64,000 nucleotides of DNA from the NCBI GenBank assembly GCA_000349905.1, contig KB722780.1, positions 59,854 through 123,853 on the forward strand. The letters are read 5' to 3'. This DNA is from Volvariella volvacea V23 (taxonomy: Eukaryota; Basidiomycota; Agaricomycetes; Agaricales; Pluteaceae). Positions 51,144 to 62,198 of the stretch are shown here, one piece after another. The position numbers and the translations under genes are program-made. The notes beneath the pieces are model-generated. The model ran no database searches and had not been told where the DNA came from. It saw only the letters and a list, made by a program, of their open reading frames with translations. The number at the start of each line of letters is the position of its first letter. Position 1 is the stretch's first letter.

Positions 51144-51719
51144 TCATCAAACCATGCTACCCATAATAACTAATATATTCATTGTTACATTTGCAATCCC
51201 ACATGAAACCTAATAAACTGAGTTAGCAAATAATATTCAAAAATTCAATCTCATATCCCCAATTCCAATCTAATTTGACACTCTCAATTGTAATATTATT
51301 TTTCACATAGCAGATTACATTCCAGAATTCAATCTAATATTGTTGTTGTTAGATTACAATCACATTTCCTTAAATGAAAATGATTTCAGAGGGTTGGTAC
51401 CATTGCTGGCATACTCAAAAAACCAATTAAAACATCAGGAGAATGCCACAGTACCAAAAAACTGATTAGTAATCAAAAAAGCACCCACCATCAAAAATTT
51501 TCTAAGTCCAACTTTCCTTGGGGAAGTCCTGCTCAGAGGAGTCTGACATGTTCAAGTTCCTACATGTCAAGGATATGACTATAACTCAAGTGATAAGTGA
51601 TCAACTACTATTGATGAACGATGTGAGTAGTGGTCAACCAAAAGTCTGTCCCAAAGACTAAGAATATCAAGTCTGAGGAACAGGACGACATAAAGGAGAG
51701 GTTTATATATGTAAGTAAC

Positions 51720-51827
51720 GTGGTCCGTGCGAGGGGAATGGAATGTACTAGAAGGTCTCGTGATGTATGGTGAGTGGTCTGTGCATAAGGAATGGAAGGT
51801 GCTAGAAGGATTGCATCATCAGATAAA
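51720..51827 (+). repeat. Two diverged tandem units of about 54 bp
   Basis: GTGGTCCGTGCGAGGGGAAT at the start of unit 1 matches GTGGTCTGTGCATAAGGAAT at the start of unit 2. Both continue with GGAATGTACTAGAAGG or GGAAGGTGCTAGAAGG. Two CpGs of unit 1 are TpG and CpA in unit 2. Confidence 0.6.
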
Positions 51828-51982
51828 TGGAAGTATGAGTAAGTACAAATGAGTAATCAGAAATAAGGATCTGGAGGGTTGCTGACGAGATAGAAATGAT
51901 AAAGACCCTGCAGATAAGATAAGAATTAAAGGAATATGCGTAATATATGCATCATGTTCCATGATACTACATCAGTATAGTA

Positions 51983-52068
51983 AGCCAGTATGGTGTAGTG
52001 GTCATATATGCAGATTCTATCAATAGAACCTCTCAAGGTTATGGGTTTGAATCTAGCAGAGTGCAAAA
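51983..52068 (+). repeat. tRNA-derived SINE or tRNA relic
   Basis: TGGTGTAGTGG (51991-52001) fits the RNA polymerase III A box, and GGTTTGAATCT (52044-52054) fits the B box (GGTTCGAATCC) after CpG decay. The spacing is about 43 bases between boxes. The intervening arm does not fold into a clean anticodon stem, so it is not a functional tRNA by eye. Flanking sequence is AT-rich repeat DNA, which favours a SINE or relic. Confidence 0.45.
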
Positions 52069-53764
52069 TGTATATGCAGTTTTTCTTTTGGGTATGCCAA
52101 GTTGCCAGATGGGGCAATGCATTTTCATGGTTCCCACAGCTCAAATAAATTAATAATGTTAATAATAATCAATACAGCTATTATAGACTGAAATTGAAAT
52201 ATAACAATTATATTTGTTAGTACACCTTTATAATTGTTCTAATTATAAAGGGTGTATAATGCATAATAATAGATTTATAATTCTGGGCATAGTTTGCTGA
52301 TGTAGTGTTCTGTATGAAGGGCCTTTTTGGACAAAAACCCCTGATAAGGGAGCTAGATCAGCTGAACTAGCTGGATTTTCTTGGCACTGGGTCCAGATGA
52401 TCCAGATGATCTAGACAGTCAGTTAATATTATTTATTTTTGGAGTAAAATATGTATTTTTCCATTGTGAACCCAGCTATATATCTGGCAAGCTAAGTGTT
52501 AAACATATTGTTTTCAGATTGCTAACTACCTATTTGCACATGATCCAGATAATCTAGCTCAATCCAGCACCATTGCATCACCTCTATATTTTTGTCTGAT
52601 GTGGCCCATCATAGTTCCAAGCTGGTTTGTAGGCCCTGTGTAATGCCTGAGTGCTATTTTGGAGTCCTTTTGCAGAAGTGATAGTTGTTGACTTTGATGC
52701 TGAATAAGCATCAAGGGAGAGCTGATTGTGAATTGATGGATTGCCATGAATTATTGAAATAGGCTTGGGAGTTGCACTATAGTCTGGAGTGGCACATATA
52801 GGCAGATTAGGACTTGAAGATGATTGAGAGCCTAAATCTAGATTGCAATTAGCACTGGTGTCAACACTGATTCTATATTGAGCTTCATTTGTATCAGAAA
52901 TGCTATTCTCACTTCTGTGCTCTGGCAGGATGGGGGTTTGGTTCTAGTGGTTCCTCAGTAGGATTTAAGTCATGATGGTAGTGCATATTGAACACTCTAC
53001 CTGTGATTGATCTTTGGCTTCTGTCATAGTGATGGATGGTGATCTTTGCTTCTGATGAACAGGGTGCTAAGTGGTAAGATGCTTGTCTTCCATGGCTGGA
53101 TTACAATGCAAGACTTAAAGGCTTGTAGCAATATTTGACAAGGGAGACTTTCAGACAATGTAGATGTCATTGGAGGGGCAGTGTTGATATGTAGCATCAA
53201 CCAGCCCATATTTGTCTGTTATGCATTATTCTTGAAGTGGTCAACTGGTGATCTTGAGTAATGCTGGAGGTTGGCAGAGATGACTGAACTGCTTTCATCT
53301 GTATTCATTGACATCCAAGATTGAGATCACCTTCATTGTGTCCTTACCTTTGTTGTGTCCTAGGCTTCTATCCAACCAGCAAATTTGGCAAGCAGCAATG
53401 GGGCCATAAAACACTTTTGGGACAAGAATGATAATTTTCTGGCATTGAGAGACTGGAATTGCCATTACAGGTATACATTTGCACAAAGTACAGGTCAATT
53501 TGCATATTCTATTATGACCTTCCAGTCCCCCTTGCTTCAAGTGGATTGTATTCATCCTCAAACAGCTACATCAGCAAAAAGCCTTGGGACTCCTGAAGAA
53601 TAATGAGAGATTGTGTAGTTTGTGATTATTTGTCCAGCCACATATCATGCTCACAAGTTGACTAATTCTTTTCTGTTAATTATAATCTATTGCAATTATT
53701 TACCTGACTATGAGCTATTGTGAAGGGGTTATGAACTGGTTGTGTTTGCATCCCAATGCATGGT

Positions 53765-53769
53765 GAGTA
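53765..53769 (+). repeat. Target-site duplication GAGTA (left)
   Basis: GAGTA immediately left of the Copia element; the same five bases follow it at 59650-59654. Confidence 0.8.
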
Positions 53770-53955
53770 TGTTGAATACTAATCACCCAACCATATATGC
53801 CAAATATGAAATTACCTTTTATATCGCAGATAGCCTCATGTATTATATGCCAAATTAGGTAGATAAACTGTACAGTTCCTCTGTTTTGTACATGGACTAA
53901 TATACACAAAACTACACTGATTTACGCTATCTATATCAAGGTGTGAAATTTGACA
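53770..53955 (+). repeat. Left LTR of the Copia element
   Basis: 186 bp, TGTTGAATAC to ATTTGACA. It matches the right LTR at 176 of 186 positions with no indels; all ten differences are transitions. Confidence 0.92.
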
Positions 53956-55152
53956 GATTATGGGCCCTGTCGCCCGCTAACTAGACTCAAGGTGTTTCTT
54001 TCGATATCATGTGCACTCAGAGACCTTGAATACACCTCATCAGCTCTATCTCCCTCATCATCCACCCACACCTTATAGTAATCCCCATAGCGGCATCATG
54101 TCACCATCCCAATGACAGGCCGGCCATAAATCTGGACCTGGATTCAGCTAATATACCCCTAATATATGTTCATGCGAATGAGAAACCATATAGCACGAAA
54201 AAGCTGATTGTTTGGAGAGTCAGAGATGAGCCCTGGTCTGCTGACTAGGTAAATTCAAGAGCGGATGCACAATAACGTGTGAAACATCGCTCAGTATGAA
54301 GCTTTGATGAAGGTACCGGAATTGGGCCTGGTTTGAAGTTCAGAATGGAGTGTTTGACGTATATTTCGCACTTGAGAACAAAACCAATTCATGGGGAGGT
54401 CGCCTGAGACCGCCAGATACGTGCACTCGTACTGGACGCATCGCCTACGATGCGCTACCATAACTGGAAGGCTTGCGAAGCTTCCTGGACCACTACCTTC
54501 CTATTACAGACTCGTAATAATACCCTGAGCCCTACTCAGAAACCGGCAACTTCGCCCAGATCTTGAAAACCTCGATCTCGGGTATCACCGGACCTGGTAG
54601 CCTCGTGCTCACAAAAATCCCAAAGCAGATGCGATCACACTTGTTTCTGTGACAGGGAAACTTCCTGGAAAAGTAATAATATCCCTTATTTCGTCTTGGT
54701 TCGATTATTTCATTTCTTTTGATTCTTTTTAATATTTTATTCGATGGACTATCAGAAATGACATTCCATAAAAGATTCCTCGATGCTGTTTGTGAAGAAC
54801 TATACAGTTCTAATTTATTTGTACATCTACTCAGTATATAAGGCCTTCAAGGTCGATTAAAATATCAAGCAATCTTGTCCCCGGATTTTACGAGTGAACT
54901 TGAGTGCTGCTTTGCTTGACGAATCATATAGTAACTTGGGATATAGTCTACTCAAGAATTAGCTTCTTGGGAAGAGTTTTGGATATAGTTTGTTTGCGAG
55001 CGAGAGCGAACCACTAGATATTGATCTAAGGGTTTCAGCATTGTCGTGAGCATGTGCGCTGGGCGGATTCTTAGACAGAACGTCGCCAAGTGCCTTTTAA
55101 AATCCATCTGAGGTTCAATAGAGCTTTATTTGGTCAGGGATTCGCAGCTTAA
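53956..55152 (+). other. Leader between left LTR and gag
   Basis: About 1.2 kb without a recognisable gene. It includes a TATA-like TATATAAGG at about 54836-54844 and a T-rich stretch at 54690-54735. Its length is large for a Copia leader, so it may include an older insertion or the real promoter. Confidence 0.45.
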
Positions 55153-55822
55153 GTGTGCGAAGGCCTGTATTCTATATACGAGCGAAGGAGATCTAATTTA
55201 CGGGGTCACCAACGCTTTGGACGTCATCCGGGAATCGCCGAGAGGAAGTTCATCGAGCCAAGTAGACACCAGTCTAGCCGCCCCCACGAACTTAAGCTTG
55301 ATTTGGGTGTTTTTGGAGTTGTGTATGTGTTGCATATCGCCTCTAGTGCTTCAGGAGCAAATCTCGAGAGCGTGCACATCCCACAGTCAGCTTTTCACCA
55401 ATATCTCTCAGCACATGCCAAACCACTTGATAATGGCAACTACTCTCAATGGGCAATCCATATGCATGCCCTGCTTGAGAGTAATGCCATCTGGCAAGTA
55501 ATTCAAGGCACTTGCACCCGTCTTACTACCTCAGGATTGTCCCAAGATGACTGGGATACCGCTGACAAAAATGGCTCCAGTATAATCCTGTGTAATTGCT
55601 CTCAAAGCATCCAGCAGGAACTCCTCCTCGCTGGCTCTAACTTTGTTGAAGTGACCAAAGAGACGGTCAAGGACGCCGAGGGCAGAGACACCACTCAAAC
55701 CACCCACAATTCCCTTGTGAAACTCTGTTGTTATCCAGGCCTATACAGGCTCCCTTGGGGAGGACGACAAGGTGGATTATGCCCAAGTCAAGGCCTGTGT
55801 TCTCGACGAAGAGGCTCATTGA
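55153..55822 (+). pseudogene. Copia gag, frameshifted
   Basis: The reading frame carries LDNGNYSQWAIHMHALLES, the typical Copia gag start (LxGxNYxxWxxxMxxxL), followed by CSQSIQQELLLAG. Similarity in this frame fades after KDAEGRD near 55685. The downstream gag continues in the next frame with QAYTGSLGEDDKVDYAQVKA and runs into a TGA at 55820. It is therefore frameshifted between about 55690 and 55735. No convincing ATG is seen upstream of the conserved part. Confidence 0.7.
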
Positions 55823-58800
55823 AAGTCCCTCAGTGTCGTCAATGCGATGAGGGCTGCAAAAGCTAAACCCACAGATGAATGCTGTTACTGCCACAAACTG
55901 GGTCATTGGTCGAACAAGTGCAGAAAGAAGAAGAGGGACGAGAGAAAGAAGAAGGAGAAGGAGAAAGGCGGAGGTGGTGGAGGAGGAGGTGGTGCCAAAG
56001 TCAATGTAGTCGCAGCTGTCTCAGATAGCACCAATACTATTGCTTTTGCTGCCTACATCTCGTCTGGCCACCGTTGGATGCTGGATTCCAGTTGCTCACA
56101 CCATGTCACTCATTCTATTGATGACTTCGACACATACACACCGTACGCTGCACCTCAAAATATCATGCTAGGTAATAGATCAACCATACTGTACCTTGGA
56201 GAAGGAACGGTTAAAGGCCTCGTTACCTGCAGCAGTCATTCAGTTGAGTTGACACTGACAAGTGTTTTATATGCACTAGATGTTGGATATCATTTCATTT
56301 CAACTAGGGTCTTGGACCGGAAGGATTTCACACTTGTCCACAAGAGTAGGAAGTGTCGTATCATGAAAGGGGGTGCTCTTGTTGGGGTAGGGTCCTTGGT
56401 GGACAACAACTACTGGCTGGACATGATGGTGTCAGCCCAGGTCAATGCAGTCAAGGTGGTAGCCAATGCTGACCTCTGGCATTGCTGTTTCACTCACATC
56501 TCTCACTGCGCTCTCACAACACACATCAACAACTCTGCCACTGTCAAGGGTGTGAGTTACCCCAGGTCGTCAAAGGTAACACTTCCCTGTGCCAGCTGCG
56601 AGAAGGGAAAAAGCACCCATGAGTCATTCCATTCCTCCTCCAAGGACATGTCACAGTTGCTTGAGGTCGTCCACTTGGATTTAGTTGGGCCAATGCAGGT
56701 GACCACACACAATGGCTTCAAGTACACGGCAACATTCCTCGATGACCATTTGTGGTATGCCTCAGTGTACTTCCTGAAGAAGAAGTCGGATCTTGCAGAC
56801 ACTTTCAAACTATACCATGCCACAGCTGAGCACCAGGCTGGCCGCAAACTCAAGTGTCTGCAGTCTGACCGAGGTGGTGAATATACAGGCCATGTGCTGC
56901 AAGACTACTTGCGAATGCAGGGCATCCAACACTGTCTTACCACACCACGATCCCCACAGCAGAACGGCCGAGTGGAGTGCTTCAACCACATATTAATGGA
57001 CAACGCCAGGTCAATGCTACATGAAGCCCATGTACCATTGGGTTTCTGGTGCCATGCCATCACCACTGCTGTCCACATCTACAACCGCACTCCAACCCAG
57101 CACCACTGTTGGCACACCCCCATCGAGTGTTGGGAGGATGGTCATGTCCCTGACATCTCCTACTTCCATGTCTTCAGATGCAAAGCCTACATGCACATTC
57201 ACAAGGACGAACGTTGTAAGCTAAACCCCACATCCAAGGAAATGGTGTTCATAGGATATGAAGCAGGTACCAAGGGATACCTCTTCTGAGATAAGGCTTC
57301 CTGGAGAGTTGTTTCATTGAGGGATGCGACATTTGACAAGCTCTCATACCTGTATGCACCAATTACCCCCGTCCCAATACCTCTTGCTCAGGCAGAGCCA
57401 TTGCATTTCATTTCAGATGACGATGATGCTGACCCTACTGAATCCAATGAGGATTTGGTCTCCTCCTCTCTCAGGCTGAGACGCCCGGGAGATGAAGCTG
57501 CAGAAAGCCTGCCCGCTTTGCTTGTCACAGACTCACCTGTTGCCCAAGCTTCGAGGTCAGGTGATGTTGGTCTGCATTCCCAAACACCCCCACCTCCAGT
57601 CATGGGTGCCGTAGTACCCCCTCCACCCTTGTCTGTCACTGCTCCCGCCCCGACTCCTTCCTCTTGTCCTGCCGCATCTGAGCCTTGTCACAGCCAGCGC
57701 TCCAAGCGCCCAAACCCCACCTTCACTCCTGGGCAGTCGATCTACGACACCTGGTTCACCAGTCCTTTGGGACAGGCGACTCAGGTTATTTCCAGCCAGT
57801 TTGAGGCCCAGGATGATGGCCACATGACGTTGGATGAAGGAGAAATCATGGCTGCCCTTCAGGACATGTACCTGGAGGGTACCCCTGGCCTCCACACCCT
57901 CCTAGCAGCTGCTGTCTTGTTGGATCTGTTAACCCTCAAGGACGCTCTTGCCCACAAGGATGCTGACCAGTGGTTGGGGGCCTGCCAGTACGAAGTGGAA
58001 ATGTTGCGCAAGCTGGGTACTTGGGAACTTGTTGACCGCCCTCGGAATATGAACATTGTCAAGAGCAAGTGGGTCTTCAAGTTAAAGAGTGACAGGTGAT
58101 ACCACGCTCGTCTAGTGGTGAAGGGTTTTACACAGGTCAAAGGGGAGGATTACTTCGAAACCTTCAGTCCAGTCGCATGCTATGAGTTCATTTGCCTTTT
58201 TCTCGCATTAGCGGCATGGGAAGACTGAGAAATGCACTCAATGGACTTCGTTTCCATGTTTTTGAATGGCGTGCTGGACATCGACATTTATATGGAGCAA
58301 CCTGAAGGTTTTGCGGCTGTGGGACAGGAAGACAGAGTTTGTAGGTTGAAGAAGGTGATTTATGGGTTGAAGCAGGCAGCTAGGGTGTGGAACGACACGG
58401 TTCACGTCATCTTGAAGGATTTGGGCTTCACTCATATATTCTTGGATGCAGGGATCTATGTGTATCGTCAAGGGGGGGTACTCTTATTCATCATTCTATA
58501 TGTCGACAATATCACACTATTCAGAAATTGAATCCAGCGAATCCTTCAGGTCAAGACCGAGTTATCCAAGAGGTTCCAAATGACCGACCTCGGAGAAATG
58601 AAGACTTTCCTTGGTCTACAAATTACTCGCGATCGTGGTGCTCGAACCATTACCATCGACCAACAGAAATACCTCGGCGACATCCTCACTCGCTTTCAAA
58701 TGGCTGATTCCAATCCCATCCCCACTTTACCTTCTGGCACATCGTTTATCAAGTACGATGGGAATGCCACCGCCCAAGCTCGCCAACATTATCAGTCCCT

Positions 58801-59452
58801 GATTGGCAGCCTCCTTTACGCTGCGATGGGGACATGCTCTGACATCACCTTCGCCATTATCAAACTTGCCCAATTCTCATCAAACCCATCTGGAATTCAC
58901 CTCGCAGCAGCCCGACACGTTTTACGATACATCAAGGGCACTACTAACTACAGTATCAAGTACAATGGCCTCAATGAAACCCCACTCCACTGCTACTCAG
59001 ACTCAGACCACGCCGGCAACCTGACTGATCGCAAGTCCACCTCCGGATTTGTATTCTATCTCGCCGGTGCCCCAATAACCTGGCAGTCTCACAAGCAGGA
59101 GACTGTTGCACACTCGTCGACCGAAGCCAAATGCGTAGCACTCGCCGAAGCCTTGAAACAAGCCAACTGGTACCACAATATCTTCTCAGAACTCAAAATC
59201 CCCTTTGCCACCATCGAGATCCTAGGAGATAACAAGGGGTCAGTCGACCTCGCAATGACCTACAGCATTGGGAAGCGCTCTAAACACATCGACATCAAGC
59301 ATCACTTCATAAGAGAAGTCGTCGAATGTGGTATCGCCTTAGTCACCCAGATTCCCACAGGGAACAACGTTGCAGACATCTGCACGAAGTCCCTTGCTTC
59401 ACCACTCTTCGACAAGTTTGTAGCCCATCTCGGTTTCACAATGGTTGGTTGA
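55823..59452 (+). pseudogene. Copia gag C-terminus and pol polyprotein with in-frame TGA codons
   Basis: One frame stays open to 59452 except for TGA at 57287, 58097, 58226 and 58529. The zinc knuckle is CCYCHKLGHWSNKC (CX2CX4HX4C). Protease has WMLDSSCSHH where DSG is expected. Integrase has H-X4-H and CASC zinc ligands, then catalytic Asp (HLDLVGP), Asp (SDRGGEY) and Glu (PQQNGRVECFN). Reverse transcriptase has SKWVFKLK, GFTQVKGEDYFETFSPVA and YVDN where YVDD is essential. RNase H has CYSDSDHAGNLTDRKSTSGF and HSSTEAKCVALAEA, ending with KHIDIKHHFIREVV. Several lesions fit G-to-A changes: TGG to TGA at conserved Trp positions, D to N in YVDD, and G to S in DSG. Confidence 0.9.
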
Positions 59453-59454
59453 TC

Positions 59455-59463
59455 AAGGGGGGG
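59455..59463 (+). promoter_or_regulatory. Polypurine tract
   Basis: An AAGGGGGGG run directly precedes the right LTR, as required for plus-strand DNA priming in LTR elements. Gives the element orientation (plus). Confidence 0.8.
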
Positions 59464-59649
59464 TGTTGAATACTAATCACCCAACTACATATGCCAAATA
59501 TGGAATTGCCTTTTATATCGCAGATAGCCTCATGTATTGTATGCCAAATTAGGTAGATAAACTGTGCAGTTCCTCTGTTTTGTACACAGACTAATATACA
59601 CAAAACTACACTGATTTACGCTATCTGTATCAAGGTGTGAGATTTGACA
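59464..59649 (+). repeat. Right LTR of the Copia element
   Basis: 186 bp, same ends as the left LTR; followed at once by GAGTA (59650-59654), the right target-site duplication. Confidence 0.92.
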
Positions 59650-59654
59650 GAGTA

Positions 59655-60503
59655 AGGGCTCAATATTGTGATTAGATGATCCTGTATCACAGCATTGGTG
59701 GCTATGATCATTGTACTTGGACTCAGTGGCAGGATCATGGTTGGCCCACTGGCATCTCACTGTGATCAGGCCTCAGGCTGTTTAAGTCTTTCTCCTATTC
59801 TGCCTGTCCTGTCCCTCAATCTACACTGTGAATTACAAGATTGTGCATTCAGCACTGCCTGTGGAATTCAAAATCTGTCATTTTTTTGGTGCTTATTAGC
59901 TCAGACATCACCTCACTCCTTCAAGCTGGTCACTGGTGCTCCTGCACTACTGCTACAACACAGCTATGCCTTCAAAGTGTGCCTGTGGGCAGTCTTTTAT
60001 TAGTGAAGGCTATCTACAATAACACAAATGCACATGTCTGACTACAGAAGCATAATTGCATCATGCTTGGGCAGAGTTACAATGACATAACAATACAGAG
60101 GGGAGGGCAAAGCAGCAGGCAATGGAAATGCATTTGGAGGAAGACTCAGAGAAGGTTAGCCAACTCATGAGTAGGGTTAAGCAAAGCAAGCCCAAATGGG
60201 GGGAACATGGACAGAGATACAGTCAGGAGGATGAGTTTGTAGTTGGATCATCACACTCAAAGGTGCACTTTTCATCCTACAGACTCTATTGACCTGCTGC
60301 TGATAACTGAGATCTTGCAGTGTATACCAATGAGTGCTTCCTTATTTGTGGCATGAAATTCTGAAAGGGAATTAGAATGTCCTCAGGCTGTTGTTTTAGA
60401 TTTGGCATAGTTTGACACACAAGCAAAATCTTCTCTGGAGGCTTAGCCCTCTGAGATTATTTTTACCAAATGAGTATGAAGGCTGACTGAATAAGCAAGA
60501 GCC
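59655..60503. other. CpG-poor DNA, no gene
   Basis: Continues the AT-rich region interrupted by the Copia insertion. Short frames only. Confidence 0.5.
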
Positions 60504-62045
60504 ATGCTCAAAGATGCTCTACCAGAAGGCCCTGGTGATTTTGAATTCAATGACATGGAAGGTGATAATACACTAACACCCCATTATTTTACCAAACCAC
60601 TACTGCCAGATCAACCTAGATATAGTTGGAGTAGAGATCATGATGGTGTGGTTGATATTTGGACTGTTCTACCAAAGTCATTATTGAATGGGCTTTATAG
60701 GTGTGCATCAGCCTATGGGCTCAAAAACCCAAACCTGCTTCTGTTTTTGTGAGTATTCTTCTTCAAGTAACATTCACATTTTGCTTACTGATGCCATGTC
60801 AGGTCATAGCGATTCTCTTCACCATCTTGCATTCACTTGTGCTGTTTGCATCCTTGGTGTATCACAGATATTACAGAACAAGACAAATTGAGTTGACTGG
60901 AGAAGAAGATGATCATCCAGTGTTATATAATAGTCGTTTTGCATGGACTGGGGCAACACACACTCATATGGACGTGAATAGACCTAGGCAAGTAGACAAA
61001 GAAGTGTGGGGTTGATAGCTGCATTAAATAGATAAGCACGCCTGAGGCTATAGCAGAGACTTTGAGAGGTGGAATGAGTTAGAATTATGTGGCTTTGGAT
61101 ATTGGGCTTGTAAGTCTTAATTGCAGGGCAGTCCAGGCATATCTGATTTATCATTTGTATTCTTTCAGATGATATTAGTGTGTGCCTTTAATTACTGAGT
61201 GCAAGGCTGGCATGCTTACCATGTTAGACAGGTGGGTTCAAAGGAATGCCCAACCCAGGGCTTTACAAGTGCTGGTTTGCCTTCAAGTTTGGCACCCTAT
61301 CAAGCCATTCACAGTTACATGGTTCTGGATCATACAGAGTGAATAATCCCCCTATTTTCTATTTTCCTATGTTTATCTTCACTTCCTTAGGTACCATGGG
61401 TAATTGACACAATGTGACACAACACAACACAATGCAACATGACAAATGTGATATGATGTGATACAATGCACATCTTTGTTGACAAGGAGATGCCATCACA
61501 TGACATTATTTGGTCCTAAACAGATCAGACAGATAAGAGGAATATCTCTGAGTCTGGCATAGACTTTTCTCTCTTTCTTTGGCAAGATGAGCAGGTTGAT
61601 CACACAGACATGCTCAAAGGATTTCTTTATGGTGTTATGCTAGCCAAGGTATGGTTTGCATTGTGTTTGACAGCAGGCAGTTGACACTTTGAGACTTAGG
61701 CTGTTCAGCACATTTATCTGGGCCCCCAAGTTGCCCTCCATACAAGACCAGGCTACCCTTGAGGTACATGTAAGAGTAATGCTGCCATCCACAATATTTG
61801 GGCCATCACAATTCAGTGCATTGCATACACTGCAACCATTGTGAGTGTTTCATTTTTTTTTGCCTCACTTTGTTTATTTCTCCACTTAGAGTCACTATGT
61901 TCTGACCAATCAACCATCCTTCAACAAAGGCAGCAATGAGAGAGGTTACTGGGCACACAAGAGTTTTTATAACACAGTGGTCTCCATGGCGATGAGAATG
62001 GAGAAGGGTGATTTTAACACATTACTGGAGTGGTGGAATGAGTGA
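60504..62045 (+). pseudogene. Relic of a spliced gene, family uncertain
   Basis: Protein-like pieces occur in order with plausible splice sites. The first is DFEFNDMEGDNTLTPHYFTK to DIWTVLPKSLLNG (from 60504). Next is a hydrophobic helix-rich piece with ILFTILHSLVLFASLVYH. Then DFSLFLWQDEQVDHTDML and GFLYGVMLAK end at a GTATGG donor near 61651. A further piece has RLRLFSTFIWAPKLPSIQDQ ending at GTACAT, and the last is SFYNTVVSMAMRMEKGDFN to LLEWWNE. The GFL..LLVKA-like and LLxWWN ending recall a basidiomycete DUF6698-type family, from memory and with low certainty. Nearly all CpGs are gone. No continuous frame could be assembled, so it is treated as a relic. Confidence 0.4.
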
Positions 62046-62198
62046 GTAACTGCTTTGTATGGGTCAAAGCATAAGCTGACATCAAGCTATAGTAAAATCC
62101 TCAAGAATATCTATGATGATGAATCTGACTCTGAAGAGAGCACCTCTATTGCTCACCTTATGAGGGCTCAGGCAGCTGCAAGGCATAAGGAAAGGTCA

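Larger units (their letters stand above)
51144..53764. repeat. AT-rich, mostly CpG-depleted DNA with gene relics
   Basis: No intact gene. A CpG-containing patch with two tandem units lies at 51720-51827, and a tRNA-like sequence at 51983-52068. Minus-strand frames at 52559-52747, 53024-53209 and 53295-53561 look like pieces of a decayed gene, for example QKIIILVPKVFYGPIAACQI. They could not be assembled or named. Confidence 0.5.
53770..59649 (+). mobile_element. Full-length Ty1/Copia LTR retrotransposon, inactivated
   Basis: A 5880-bp element with 186-bp LTRs starting TG and ending CA, a 5-bp target-site duplication (GAGTA), a polypurine tract before the right LTR, and a gag-pol region. Domain order is gag, zinc knuckle, protease, integrase, reverse transcriptase, RNase H, which defines Copia. 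The body contains ordinary CpG content unlike the flanking DNA, so insertion is younger than the surrounding repeats. Five in-frame TGA codons, a gag frame break and altered catalytic motifs show it is inactive by itself. A candidate primer-binding site starts at 53961 (TGGGCCCTGTCGCCCG), six bases after the left LTR; this is uncertain. Confidence 0.93.

Noticed and set aside
55820..58531. Recoding of TGA as tryptophan
   Set aside because: TGG is used for Trp throughout the element, and intact nuclear genes in the window, such as the lectin and the SNG1-like gene, end in TGA. Mutation explains the pattern better.
61190..61270. A second tRNA-like sequence with GTGGGTTCAAA
   Set aside because: A B-box-like word is present, but no convincing A box or cloverleaf could be placed.
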